Source: Rhynchonema sp. JSB1_4
Taxonomy: Eukaryota > Nematoda > Chromadorea > Monhysterida > Xyalidae
NCBI GenBank assembly: GCA_030248065.1
Contig: JASAMV010002500.1
Span: forward strand, 1-41,170
Length of the DNA stretch: 41,170 nucleotides
Direction of reading: 5' to 3'
In this document: in pieces, positions 1-32,938 of the stretch
How the letters are laid out: each line of letters opens with the position of its first letter
Numbering within the stretch: the stretch's first letter is position 1
Made by a program: the position numbers and the translations under genes
Notes under the pieces: model-generated
Databases searched by the model: none
What the model was told of the DNA's origin: nothing
The model's input: only the letters and a program-made list of their open reading frames with translations

Positions 1-22138
<22,138 letters not shown>

Positions 22139-23670
22139 GTGGCTATCGCCACCCATACCATGTCAGTGCGAAACTGTGACCAAGATCTGATGATTATTGT
22201 GCTTATTCTTTCGTTCACGGTTCACTTCGTTGCAATTATTTTTTCAGCATGTCTTTTGTCGTTTTGTTGGCACTGCAACTTTCATTCGTCCTGTTTTGCT
22301 CTCATTGTTTTCGCGGGGTAAGTTTTTTCATCTGGATTTCTGCCCTCTCTCTCTCTCTCTTGCCCACATATGGTGTTTATTATATTTCAAATGGCTAACT
22401 CACGTTTGATGACTCAGCTGATTCTCAGGTCCAAAACTAAATTGCCGTTAATTTCGTTCGTTGTTTTCTTTATTGAATATCGGTGTCGAATTTGGTAATC
22501 AGGTAGCCCCCATCGATCAACCAGGTTATCTGGACTATAGCGCACATTGGCAGCCTGGACCTATCTGTTCGACCACCCGTGTTTGATACTAGTGTTCCGT
22601 CTCATTGATTATTTCAAGGTATCTTGTGGTTTTGCTTTCTGCAACCATCAAATTTAGTCATTTTCAATTAACCGTGGTTTATATTTGTGAAACAGTATGG
22701 TTGGTATCGGTTGTTGCATCGACTCAGTGTGCGAATTTGTGCGATCTATAAATCTTTTTTCCTTTTTGTGTTCTTGTAACGCATGGAATTTATTTTTTCA
22801 GTGTGCATGTATGTAATTACCGGGCAATTATGATCATTCCTGCAATACGAGTAATATAATTCTGTTCAATTTTATTGCATTTATATTATTGCACGTTGCC
22901 CGCATTATAGTTTGAGTGAATACAAACAATCGAGAGAGAAACTACAAAGCATGAAGCCTGCTGGTTCTGAGGTTCTAAGTAAGCGTTAGACACACAAAAA
23001 TAATTGTTATTTTTGTGAGTGTCTTTGTGATAAGATCTAGGTGCGCTAGGTGGACGGAAACAACGCTAACGTCAATGGCAGTGAAATCCCGGCACTTCGA
23101 TGTGGGACAGACTTAAATAACAAAAGAAAGAGAAAATGCGCATTATGTACATATAAAATTGCATGGTAAGTAGAGGGTGAAAGGAAAGGAGTGTTTATGG
23201 GTGCTGAATTTCAATGCACATTGCGTTCTTATAGGACAGCGTCGAAAAATAGAGATAAGAGATTTGGTATAAAGCAGTGGGATATCGAGCAGAAAGCGAC
23301 TATGTGAAGATAGGTGGCTATTAACGAATTTCGTTGAACATTGGATGAAACATTATGATAAGAAAGGTGACAATTCAACAAAAAAATGATAAATGTACCT
23401 GAATTGAGCAGTCACAATAGTTCAACTGAAATCGAATACGTACACTGGTCGAAAAGGACTGATTGGTGCTACATTAACTGCACACAAACAAACTCAAAGA
23501 GAAACAATCGAAAAAATGACTATAACGACACAAAAATGAACAAAAAAACTTGACGACAACCGAAATATTTTTCACATTGCAAAACCAAAAAAATTTTTTG
23601 CACCATATTGAGAGTAGTGAAAGGTGTGGGGTCGATTGAGCTTAATGTTTCAGCGGGGGCATATAAGTAT
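22139..23670. other. Convergent intergenic region between CAP-G and cuticlin
   Basis: AT-rich with no coding frame of merit. It contains a CT run (22347-22361). I saw no clear AATAAA after the CAP-G stop or, on the minus strand, after the cuticlin stop, so both probably use variant poly(A) signals. Confidence 0.6.
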
Positions 23671-26112
23671 CTACTTCTGACGACGGTTGATGAGGATCAT
23701 GACGGTGAGCACGGCCACGGCCATGCCGACGGCCAGAGCCAGACCCATGGCGAAGGTCATCGGGCTCATGCAGATGCCGTTGACGTCACGTGTGACGTGC
23801 ACGGGTGCGTAGAGATGACGTGGCAGCGGGCTGCGATGGGCGAGATCTGATGGCAGATCCACCTGCAGCGAGCATGAAGAGGATGGTAGTCAGAATTTGG
23901 GCTTTGTATCAATCACATCTCTGCTGACTACTTCGACCTGCTTCAACTAGAATCAAAATCAAAAGGTGACACGTGGGCAAACACCACGCCACGAACCGTA
24001 TCAAGTAACTTTGCGGAGAAGCACCAACGGCTGCGACAACGGTTGGACTACGACTTCGCATAAGACAAATTTAGTATCACCCATCTTCTGCGACTGGGTT
24101 GTCGCACCAGTTTCGGCCTGCGAACATTCCGGAACTTTTTCACTGGTTGAAGTTCCCTAGCGCAAAATATGAGTCGTGTATTATACAAAGTTTGTCCCCA
24201 TGCCAAGTCGTGGTCCAACTGTAGTCGCAGTGCTTCCCTCAAAGTCGACGTGGCTGTGGGTGAGACATGCACGGGTGAGCCGAAAACCGGGCAAGTTGGT
24301 GAGAAGGAGATGTGCCAAAACGAGTGCAAACTTATGTCGACCACTCACGTAGTCATCGACGTCGAGTGTCTCGATTCGCGTGGCCACATCGATCTGTGTG
24401 CCCGACGGCAGTTCGTACGAGGCCATACGTTTGCCACGCGATCGGTTGCCGCCGTCGCCGCGGCCGTCCGGTTCGGCGCACTGTGGTCGCACGCAGTCCT
24501 GGTTCGGCTCCTGGAACATCACCGGCTTGGTGACTGTTGCTGTCAATCGGGGACAACCGGCTGTCTTTCATCATCAACCAACGGACATGAAAAAGTCTTA
24601 GTAACATAAACAGCCAGACAAGAGCACCGACCTTGACGGTGATCTGGATCTGGCACTGGAAGAACAGCGCTGGCCGATCGGCGTACTTGAACACGTGCAC
24701 CTCCTTCACGCCCATCAAGTCTGACGGGTACTCGACGTTGCCCATCAGGTAACGATCGGTGGCGCAACCATCCTGCAAAATCAGGGTGAATGTAGCTGCT
24801 TTGAAGGAACTTGTCAATTCTGAAGCATCAAGGGCCGGCTCACCTCATCGATAAGGTCGAGACGGTCGGCACCTTGTGGGTCGACGACGAAGCACGAGTA
24901 CACGTACATGCAGAAGGTGTCCTCTGGAAATCAGAAAATTGTTTTTATCGATCGATATCTGCAAAACCGATCGACATGAAAACCGAATGCGCAATGCCGA
25001 ACCGGTCTCGGTATCGCAAGTCCATTTGTGGTAGACGGCCTGTCCGATGAGCGCGAATCGCACTGGTTGCGCGCCGGGGCCATCATTGTCGAGGATCTCA
25101 TATCGGCAGATGGGCATCGGCACGAACTGGGTCTGGAAGCCGGTGGTGATCATGCTGAAAGGTGATATTGAATGAGTTGGTGGATCCAGCTGGGTGGCCG
25201 GGCAATTGAGCAAAGCGCTCTTGAGCAAGACCACTTTGAGCAAGTGAAAAACAGCAGGGCCAAAAGAGCAGAGCACTTATTGTCTTCCAACGGCTTTGGG
25301 CTTAGGCTGGTTTTGGTATCAGGCTTAGGCTTACACTTTAGATTAGTTTTGTGTTTGGGCTTAGGCCTATTCGTTTTTAAGTTCTGCTCTTTTGGACTCT
25401 GCTCTTTTTCACTTGTCTTGCTCAAATGTGCTTTGCTTAATTGCCCGTCCGCCTCTAGCTGATCAGTGATCACAATATGAGCTAGTGATCCGGCGGATTT
25501 CATCCGTCACGCGTACCTGACTTCGATGTCGGTGCTGACGGTCTTGTCCGCCTCCATGTAGAAGCATTGCAGTGTGTAGGCGCGATCGACCTTGGTGATG
25601 AAGTTGGGATGGAACGAGATGACGACCGTGGTGCGCACGAAGATACCTTGAAACATCACGGGGTTTCGTTCAGTTTAGATGGTGTTGGTGGCCTTGTCAC
25701 CCCCTGTCATGTCTAAACTTAACAAGCCCACCACCAAACATAGCCTTACCCTTAGGGTTGGCCGATCGTGTCCTCTCGACGTTGCACGTGTCGAAAGGCA
25801 GCTCGATCGAGCCGACAGCGCGCGATCCGTCACCGGTGGTCCGGCAGCCTTGACCCTCAGGGTAGTACAGTCCCTTGACGTATACGTGACCCTCGAAGTT
25901 GTTCTGCGTGTTGAACGTCACCTGAAATGTGAGAATGCGTGATGCAAAGCATTTTCAACTGATAACTCAAAATTTTACTAAATAATTTTGGTCCTGAAAC
26001 TAGCCTGAATGCTGGTGGGCCCGCATTCGATTTCGGGGTCGCCCTGGACTCCATTGTTGATCGGGATGGCGGCGGCGTAGCCGGCCAACAGGGCCAGAAT
26101 CAGGACTTTCAT
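23671..26112 (-). CDS. CUT-1-like cuticlin, ZP-domain membrane protein
   Basis: Insoluble cuticle component, made as a membrane-anchored ZP protein and released by cleavage. Minus-strand exons: 26112-26005, 25921-25750, 25646-25517, 25154-25003, 24923-24844, 24772-24632, 24510-24349, 23862-23671; all phases agree, giving 378 residues. Signal peptide MKVLILALLAGYAAA is followed by IPINNGVQGDPEIECGPTSI, very close to nematode CUT-1. The ZP domain continues with FEGHVYVKGLY, ELPFDTCN, CFYMEADKTVST, YHKWTCDTE and YADRPALFFQCQIQI, with conserved cysteines. RGKR in exon 7 is a furin-type site. A C-terminal membrane helix (MGLALAVGMAVAVLTVMILI) and short basic tail RRQK follow. The first donor is GC rather than GT. 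A MITE lies in intron 3. It could be any CUT-1 paralogue. Confidence 0.92.
25193..25453. mobile_element. MITE in cuticlin intron 3, with TTAGGC tract
   Basis: Long imperfect inverted arms: GGGCAATTGAGCAAAG, TTGAGCAAG and AAAAGAGCAGA on the left are mirrored by TCTGCTCTTTT, CTTGCTCAAA and CTTTGCTTAATTGCCC on the right. Flanking TCCAGCTG (25185-25192) and TCTAGCTG (25454-25461) match at 7 of 8 bases and may be a target duplication. The loop holds several GGGCTTAGGC units (25295-25366). Confidence 0.7.
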
Positions 26113-26132
26113 TGTGAGACTGACTACTGGAA
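26110..26132 (-). promoter_or_regulatory. Probable trans-splice acceptor just before the cuticlin ATG
   Basis: On the minus strand CCTTCCAG ends at 26127, 15 bases before the ATG, and no upstream coding exon is seen. A TATATA stretch at 26231-26238, about 100 bases further upstream, is a possible TATA box for the pre-mRNA. Confidence 0.45.
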
Positions 26133-26238
26133 GGATCGAGAGGCTGAAACCAAACGCGCACTTTATCAGAACTGAGTTGACAGAATGGATAAAAACAACG
26201 GCATGAATTCTACACAATTGATTGGGCGTGTATATATT

Positions 26239-28147
26239 CGTCCGAAAATTGAACTAAATGGCAGGCAAAAACTGTTTCGGAATTGACTGTTTCGTCAGTG
26301 CTCCACGGTAAATGGTTCAATTGACTAATGAAGAAGAATGACTGTCCAATCGAAGGAAAAAATGTACACGCACAGTACATATGCAGATAATTGTGGAAAT
26401 GTGAATTCCAGCCTTGAAAAACAAAATACTTTTTCTGTTAGGATCAGTCAACCAAGTTAATTTAAATCCGGGTGGCGATTAGTGCGCCTACAGTGCACCC
26501 AAACTTTCAAGACTAGAAAAAGTCCGCGGATGATGTCTCAAAGAGAGAGAGAGAGATAATGAAAAAACTGTTAAAATGATAATCGGGGTGAAATGATTCC
26601 GTCAATTATTACAGCGTGCCGTTTTATAGTTGTCTTGCGCGAATGCCAGTGTACGTGGTCGCTTTTGTGGCGTGTGCACTATTGACGAAGAAGTGCACAC
26701 CAGAAAGGAATGCGTCTCTCGTCGCCGGCCGTCGGTCGCCGACAGACGTTTTCGCAGATTTCCATATCACACTTGCATCCTTCCAAGGGTGCGACACGAT
26801 CGTTGTAATCTTTCTGCTCGCTCGCTCTTCAAGTGCGTGCATATGTTCACGATGGGGCCAACTTCGAAGACAAAACTTCACGTCGCTGTTTTTCCACCGA
26901 CATGGACATCTGACTTTTACGCATGATCTGACGGTTCCGCCGTCCCATCTTGCCAAATCAGGCGATTGTCCAGTCTCATATACGAGACGTCATTCGTAGC
27001 ATGAAGTTTTGAATTCCTTCACGCGAGCGTGTGCGGCTGGTTGATTCGACCCAAATAAATTTTCGGCGGCGGCGCCCTGCGCGGTCGCAGATCTTTTTCT
27101 GTAAACTGTATATCATCAACTTGTTATGTATGTATGCATATTGCCGTATTGTATGATGATATTCACATGTATGCACCTTCCATCATGCAAACCGGTGTCC
27201 ATATACGTATACATGCATACACACAGGCGACATTGTCTATTAGATTGATCGCGAATTCAGAAATACTGTAAATTGTTACTTTTAGACCCGCTCAAAAAGC
27301 ACCAGGATATATTTTATGTTTGCATTTGTACGATATTCGGTTTGAATTTGCCATTTCCATTTTTTACAGATATGGAATATTCGTACGCCAGTAATGAACG
27401 CAATGTGTTATTTTCTTTGGAAGCTTTGGGATTTGGATTGAAATTGGATGTTTTCACTCTCAAACAATGTTTGGCGAGGCAATTGATTTCCACTTTAATT
27501 CAATAAACGAACAATGATAATCAATTGGGGATACTCAACTGTAAATGTGCAATGGTGCGCTTCACACACAGTGAAGGCGAGTTTTTGCGCGCTGAAACTG
27601 CCTGGATATAGATTTATATCGCCGAAATCCTGTTGTCTTACATTTTTTTTATCAGATTACCGCCCGTCTTAACGCTCCTACGACCTTTGATCCCCCACAG
27701 CAACAAGATTGAAAACAAAGACCCCCGCGTGCGTCGCGCGTGTGTGACCCGGGGTGCATCACAAATCAAGTGTACACACACGTATACATACATAGTATCA
27801 TCGTCTACAATTTTTGATGAAAAAGAAAATACAATAGTTTTTGTCATTTTCGTTTCGTTTGCGGTGCGGTGTGTGCGTTTACAGCGCAGTTTTACGACAA
27901 TTGTGCGAGCTGTATTACAGTATACTGTAAGTATCTATACATATCTAACTTGATGATCTTGAGCAAGTGTTAGAAAGTGCGTACATTACCTGTATGCGTG
28001 CTGACAATCTGCAAGTCTCAAACGAGGCTGATGTGTAGACTGGACGTCGGTTAGCCAGCGCAACGTGTAGCGCTGTGGCGTGCATAGCAGTGTGTGTCGG
28101 CGCGGTTGCATGGGTATAAGTGCAACTTTAAGCCGCGGCCAGACCTC
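26239..28147. other. No confident gene; cuticlin upstream region and beyond
   Basis: Includes a GA run (26540-26556). At 27369 a TTTTTTACAG acceptor is followed by ATGGAATATTCG and an open frame of about 45 codons ending in CAATAAACG at 27506. This could be a last exon or a tiny gene, but nothing supports it beyond the frame. Overlapping ORFs on both strands at 26616-26999 are not convincing. Confidence 0.4.
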
Positions 28148-28230
28148 GTTCCCGTAGCTCAGTTGGTTGAGCAACTGGCTGTCCAAGTCTGGTAGCTGGG
28201 AGGTCGGAGGTTCGAGCCCTTCCGGGAGCA
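28148..28230 (+). tRNA. tRNA-like sequence, isotype unresolved (tRNA, pseudogene or SINE head)
   Basis: The acceptor stem GTTCCCG/CGGGAGC pairs over 7 bp (one G-T). The D arm is GCTC-AGTTGGTT-GAGC and the T arm GGAGG-TTCGAGC-CCTTC, so both Pol III boxes (TAGCTCAGTTGG and GGTTCGAGCCC) are good. The length is 82 bases. The anticodon region is abnormal: ACTGG can pair with CTGGG if about 10 bases are an intron (anticodon GTC, but with C at 37), or with CTGGT leaving a 10-base loop and a 12-base variable arm. No T-run terminator follows until about 28345. A decayed tRNA or a tRNA-derived SINE is therefore as likely as a working gene. Confidence 0.6.
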
Positions 28231-28896
28231 TACGTTCGGCGTGGCGTTTAGAGTTCACAGATGCACCTCGACTGATAAGAACACCATCATTATTAGTACT
28301 CTTCATGTATTGGTCGCACAATGACGTTATAAGAATTGGTCAATTTTTTTTTCCTGATTCGTAAAGAGGGAAAGTGACGGGGCAACGACGTTGCGTTGCA
28401 TGATCGCACACAAAGCATGTAGTAAAGAGAATGTTTCAGACCTGCGGCAACGTGGTTGATCTGCTAGATTATTTTTAGCTGAAAATGTTTTGTGAGAATC
28501 ACAAATGGCACAGTGTTTAAGAGTGACTGAACTTGAAAATCAGGATTGATTTGATGAATTCTTATATGGCCATTGTGCGACCAATACCATCTCGTCCTGG
28601 TTTAGCTAACTGGCTATGTTGAACGATTTGGTTCCGTCTTCAGAAAAACTTAAACGCTTGTGTTGCTCAGTTAATAGAACGTGATTTATTTCACCACAAT
28701 ATTTCTGAAGAGTGTGAAAAGTGCATAGATTCTATTTTATGTTATTATTGTAAATTAATGTCCATGTACATACATATCTAATATGCCATTAGAATAATTT
28801 ACACTGCAATTTTATGCCTTAATTAAGGTACGTTTCCCGTCCATGTCTGAATTCGAAGTCCTGTTTAACACACGAAGCGTTCGGTTGGATTTAGTA

Positions 28897-29341
28897 CCGG
28901 AGTTTTCCACTTAAAGCCCCCCGCGAATAGAGCCCTTGGGGCTCTAAGTGGAAAATTGTCCACTTAAAGCCCCCGGGGCTCTGATTGGGGTTGTTTTTTC
29001 TGGACCATCGATTTTCATCCAACAGTAAACTTGCCAATATACATAGTTCAAATTAGTGCGTGAAGAACCAAAATATCGTACTTTCACGTTGTTTTTCGGC
29101 TGTTTTACCGTACCTAGACGAAGATCCTCACAACGGTTGAAATATGGTATCAGAATGTCAAAATGCTGCCCGATACCTTGGCAGTGCTGAAAACAACCAG
29201 TTTTCCGCGAAAAACCCCCAAGGGCTAAGTGGAAAAAAACCCCGGAACTCTAAGTGGATTTTTTCTGTTTGGTCGGGTGGCCCTGCATTTTTCACACCAA
29301 TTTCCGCATTAAACCCCGGGCCTTTAAGTGGAATACTCCGG
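28897..29341. mobile_element. MITE with CCGGAGT-TTCCACTTAAAG ends and TA duplication
   Basis: A 445-base element with left end CCGGAGTTTTCCACTTAAAG and right end mirrored (CTTTAAGTGGAATACTCCGG), with TA on both sides. Units of CTAAGTGG / CCACTTAAAGCCCC recur inside. No coding frame for a transposase was seen. It is intergenic. Confidence 0.75.
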
Positions 29342-29693
29342 TATGTACATAATTGGCCTGGGGTCTTGAATCGTTTTGAAAATCAAAATCATTGGTTTCT
29401 GGTGGAAAAGGTCGCTGACCTTTCGGCGCCGTTAAGACATTATTACCTTTCCGAACAAATTTAATTGAAGTTTTTAAAAATTATTACGAAACTGTTTCTG
29501 TATTCCAACTAAACCTGTCAGAAGTAATTGTCTGTCGCAGGTCGTATATGTTATTGATGTCATAATTTGGGGGCAGGTCACGATTCACGCACAGCAACCA
29601 CCACTAAATTGTGCGTAAACTATCCGGAAATGAATATTTTATCGGAAAACAGAAAACATCATTTTTCTGTCAGGATGTACAGTATATACATGT

Positions 29694-29881
29694 AGTAACA
29701 CTACGCCAACATGAGCCCGATTTCGAAGGTGGCAGATTAGTGAAACATTTCATACGGGGTTGCTGCTTTTAGAAATGTTACACGTTGTGGAATACAACGT
29801 GGTGCATCAGGATTTTCTCTTTCTATTCGTTTTGTAAGCACACTTCGGAAATCGGGCTCGTGTTGGCGTAGATTGCGTTTA
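29694..29881. mobile_element. MITE family A, copy 3
   Basis: Inverted ends CTACGCCAACATGAGCCCG and CGGGCTCGTGTTGGCGTAG. It shares the whole core order with copy 2 (GTGAA-CAT, GTTACACGTTG, TTTCTATTCGTTTT). The left tip (AGTAACAC) resembles the right tip of copy 1. It ends 33 bases beyond the stop of the minus-strand gene at 29914. Confidence 0.82.
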
Positions 29882-29913
29882 GATAGGTATAGGTGTGGGG
29901 GCATAACATGTAA

Positions 29914-30194
29914 TTATCCAATCTCAATTTTCTTCAAAAATTTCCCCAGATGCAGTTTGTCAGCCGCATGTTCGTAATCAGCGGCCTCCTTTGCCATTTT
30001 GACCAGCTCCTGCGGAAATGAAGACAAGCAATAACACAACGAAGCATAATAGCAATGTGAAACGTGCGTGCACTGCACTCTGCATTCACAGACGAGCCAG
30101 CAACCTCATGTGCGTCTTTCAAGTCCGAGCTGAGCTCCCCGTCACCGGCCAAACGCTTGCTGAGAATCGACATCGACATTGTCACGTCTTCCAG
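29914..30194 (-). CDS. C-terminal exons of an unrecognised helical protein (5' end not found)
   Basis: Two minus-strand exons, 30194-30105 and 30009-29914, joined in phase with TTTTTCAG and TTTCCGCAG acceptors, give 61 residues and a stop. The peptide (LSKRLAGDGELSSDLKDAHE, ELVKMAKEAADYEHAADKLH) is charged and heptad-like, probably a coiled coil or helical bundle end. I do not recognise the family. A start at the internal ATG 30179 would make a 56-residue protein, but upstream exons beyond the palindrome at 30515 are also possible. Confidence 0.5.
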
Positions 30195-30514
30195 CTGAAA
30201 AACAGACGAACATAAAGACCGATGTCAAATGCGGTGCCCGGATCGCATCGGACCCGCCTCAGTCACGTGACTTTTGAGAGACCAACAAAAAAATATTTGG
30301 GAGATTTAATTGAGCCGTAAACTTCACCCAGCGTAAAAGTAGTTGTTCTCCGACCTAAAATCAACAACTTTACGCTGGTCGAAGTTAGTAGCAGATAGGG
30401 TGTACTAAATCTGAAAACATCACACGTGACCAATTGCTGGTCAACGGCCGTTGCAATGATAATGAAATCGAAAAAGAAACTATTCAATTTGCGCATCGCA
30501 AATGAAACATTTTC

Positions 30515-31539
30515 TTAAAGGGGGACTCATTGCTAAAAGTACCCTTTTTACAATTTCAGCTTGTAGCTGGGATGCGTGCGATCAGAACGCCACCAAGATA
30601 AAATTAATCGGATGAAAATCGGCCGAGATCGAAGCGATTGAATCGGCGCAACCGGGAACAAAAATAAGTTCGGACCAGCTGCATTTTTATTGCAAATCAG
30701 GCAAAAGCTCATGAATCGTTAGATTTTGAGCGAGCAGCAGACGTTGGACAAAAGAAAACGAAAATTCTAGCTTGGGGTTTTCTGTAACAGTGACGATTTC
30801 TTCCAAAAATTCATAGATCCTTCAAAAAGGCTTATTTCGCGATTCTGAGACCAGTTCTTGAACAGATCGATTTAGCCGTATTGATTTATCCTTTGTAAAG
30901 GTGTACCGGTCGATGCCATCAGTGTCCAGTCGCAGGTAGATACCGGTGGTGGACAACCTTCAGTTGCGTCCTTCGGTGGACTATTATGTGATCATCAAAA
31001 CATTTTTACTTCACGGATGATCCGCTGTGACACCGAAGTGAAAATGTTTCGATGATAGCGTATAATGGCCACATTGTGAAAGCAAACCCAAGGTGGCCCA
31101 CCACCGGTATCTACCTGCTACTGGACACCGATGGAATCGACCGATACACCTTTATAAAAGATAAATCAACACGGCTAAATTGATCTGTTCCAGAACTGGT
31201 CTCAGAATCGCGAAATAAGCCTTTTTGAAGGATTTATGATTTTTTTTGGAAGAAATCGTCACTGTTACAGAAAACCCCGAGTTAGAATTTTTGTTTTCTT
31301 TTCTCCAACATCTGCTGCTCGCTCAAAATCTAACGATTCATGAGCTTTTGCCTGATTTGCAATAAAAATGCAGCTGGTCCAAACTTATTTTTGTTCCCGG
31401 TTGGGCCGATTCAATCGGTTCGATCTCGGCCGATTTTCATCCGATGAATTTTATCTTGGTGGCGTTCTGATCGCACGCATCCCAGCTACAAGTTGAAATT
31501 ATAAAAAGGGTACTTTTAGCAATGAGTCCCCCCCTTTAA
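30515..31539. mobile_element. Near-perfect palindrome of about 1 kb with TTAA at both ends
   Basis: The left arm from TTAAAGGGGGACTCATTGC to about 31015 is mirrored almost base for base by the right arm, which ends GCAATGAGTCCCC...TTTAA. The hairpin centre at about 31027 has a loop near ACGGATGATCCGCTG. Examples of paired blocks are GATCAGAACGCCACCAAGAT / ATCTTGGTGGCGTTCTGATC and TCATGAATCGTTAGATTTTG / CAAAATCTAACGATTCATGA. TTAA at both tips would fit piggyBac-type insertion but is itself palindromic, so it is weak evidence. No coding frame was seen. Confidence 0.9.
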
Positions 31540-31544
31540 ACGCA

Positions 31545-31680
31545 AATCACTCTTTTGTGAGTGCCGCAAATCCCACGAGTGAAAAGAGCACTCAAATCTT
31601 CGTTGGTGCGATACCACTCACCCATTGAGTACTTTTTTACTCAACTGAGTGAAGACGGGCCGAGAGAGCGAAGGCGTGCC
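31545..31680. repeat. Clustered ACTCA / TGAGT motifs
   Basis: Repeated CACTC, GAGTG, TTGAGTA and TACTCAA motifs in both orientations form several small hairpins just right of the large palindrome. They may be a remnant of another element. Confidence 0.4.
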
Positions 31681-31788
31681 CGATCCTATCACCAAGTTTA
31701 ATATCGTTTAAACATGACACTTTTTGAAAATATCGTTGAGGCTCAGAAACTTCATAATTTTGTGTTCTCTCGATGCAAGACTCCTTCA

Positions 31789-32575
31789 TTATTGCACTGT
31801 TTGACAAACTTGTTTGCTCCTTCTTGCAGCTCGATTTATCGGCTTGCTGCGTTCGTTCACGCGACAGCTACCGCCTCGAGTCACAACTGAGATCTTGCGT
31901 TTGGACTTTTTGTGATGCGTGGATGATGTTGATTTTTTGGAGCCTATAGAACGAATACGAAAATTTGGATTCTTAACTTGGCTTACCTGAATCATACAAT
32001 AATTTGAGAAGCATGCCAATCCATGCCTATATGTACATACCTGAGTCTGAAACCGGTGATAACAGCTGCCCAGTTTCGGTTCGTTCGAGTTCCGGTTCCA
32101 GATCGGGTTCCGGTTCCAGCACCACAACAACAGTTGGATCCGTCAGTGCGACGGTCAGTTCTACCAGTTCGCTCATGTGACGACCGATTATTTCACGACG
32201 GATTCGGGCTTGACTGCAATGAAAGTGTGTGTGGTGTGACCGTGGCGTCATGCGACCTCTGTCAAAGTCAAACACACACACGCATATGTGTGAACCTGAA
32301 AGGGTCTCATGAGCTCGTGATAAGGCTACAAGACAAGACCAACTTCAACAGGACCGGGAACAGTCGTGATTGTCGCTTTTGCAAAATTCCCGGTGCACCA
32401 GGTTATCATCAGTACCCGAATGGTCCAATTAGCAATAAAGTGGTCAAATAAAAAAGACACGCGCGCATGCCCACCGTTTCGCCCTCCATTCCAAGACCAA
32501 ATGAGCGGCAACCAAGATCACAATAGCTCCAATGACACCAAGAAGAATCAGAAATGAAACGATGACGGAATCCAT
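31789..32575 (-). CDS. Small single-pass membrane protein, family not recognised
   Basis: Minus-strand exons 32575-32475, 32213-32041 and 31943-31789 join in phase to 142 residues. MDS is followed directly by a membrane helix (residues about 4-28, VIVSFLILLGVIGAIVILVA) and EWRAKR, suggesting a signal-anchor with a cytosolic tail. The tail has a helical RREIIGRHMSELVEL, an acidic Pro-Glu run (LEPEPDLEPELE), then a Ser/Lys/Arg-rich end (KKSTSSTHHKKSKRK, RAARRSKQ). The ATG lies 56 bases after a CATTCAG acceptor that may be a trans-splice site. The frame stays open up to that acceptor, so a longer protein with upstream exons is possible. Small accessory subunits of channels or transporters look like this, but no function is claimed. 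Confidence 0.6.
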
Positions 32576-32938
32576 GTGGACGTGACCGGGTTCGAAGAAG
32601 GTGATTATGAAAAGGGCAAATCGGGTAAACACTGAATGAAAGGCCAGAGTGACTCTGTTGTTTTTTTGTCCGCACCTGCTTAATCGGGCACAATAAAACC
32701 TGTCAGTTACATAGTTCCCCGAGTTTTGATCATACAGACACCACCTTCGTCAACTAACAGTAAAACAAGGGTGCTCCTCCACAAATTCCCGGTCCGCTTT
32801 TCTCAACATAAAAACGGACGAATTGAAAATTTATCGGCGGTGGGTGAGCAGAATTGTGTACAATGTATGTACCACAAGAAGGAAGGGGCTTTCAGAGATT
32901 GTTGTGGCCAAACATAACCCACACGAACCTTAACTTCT

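Noticed and set aside
24169..24609. Long plus-strand ORF over the cuticlin exons
   Set aside because: Shadow of cuticlin exon 7 on the opposite strand; the real frame matches CUT-1.
26616..26999. 127-codon ORF on plus and 110-codon ORF on minus
   Set aside because: Both strands and several frames are open over the same GC-rich bases, with no recognisable domain, splice phase or start context.
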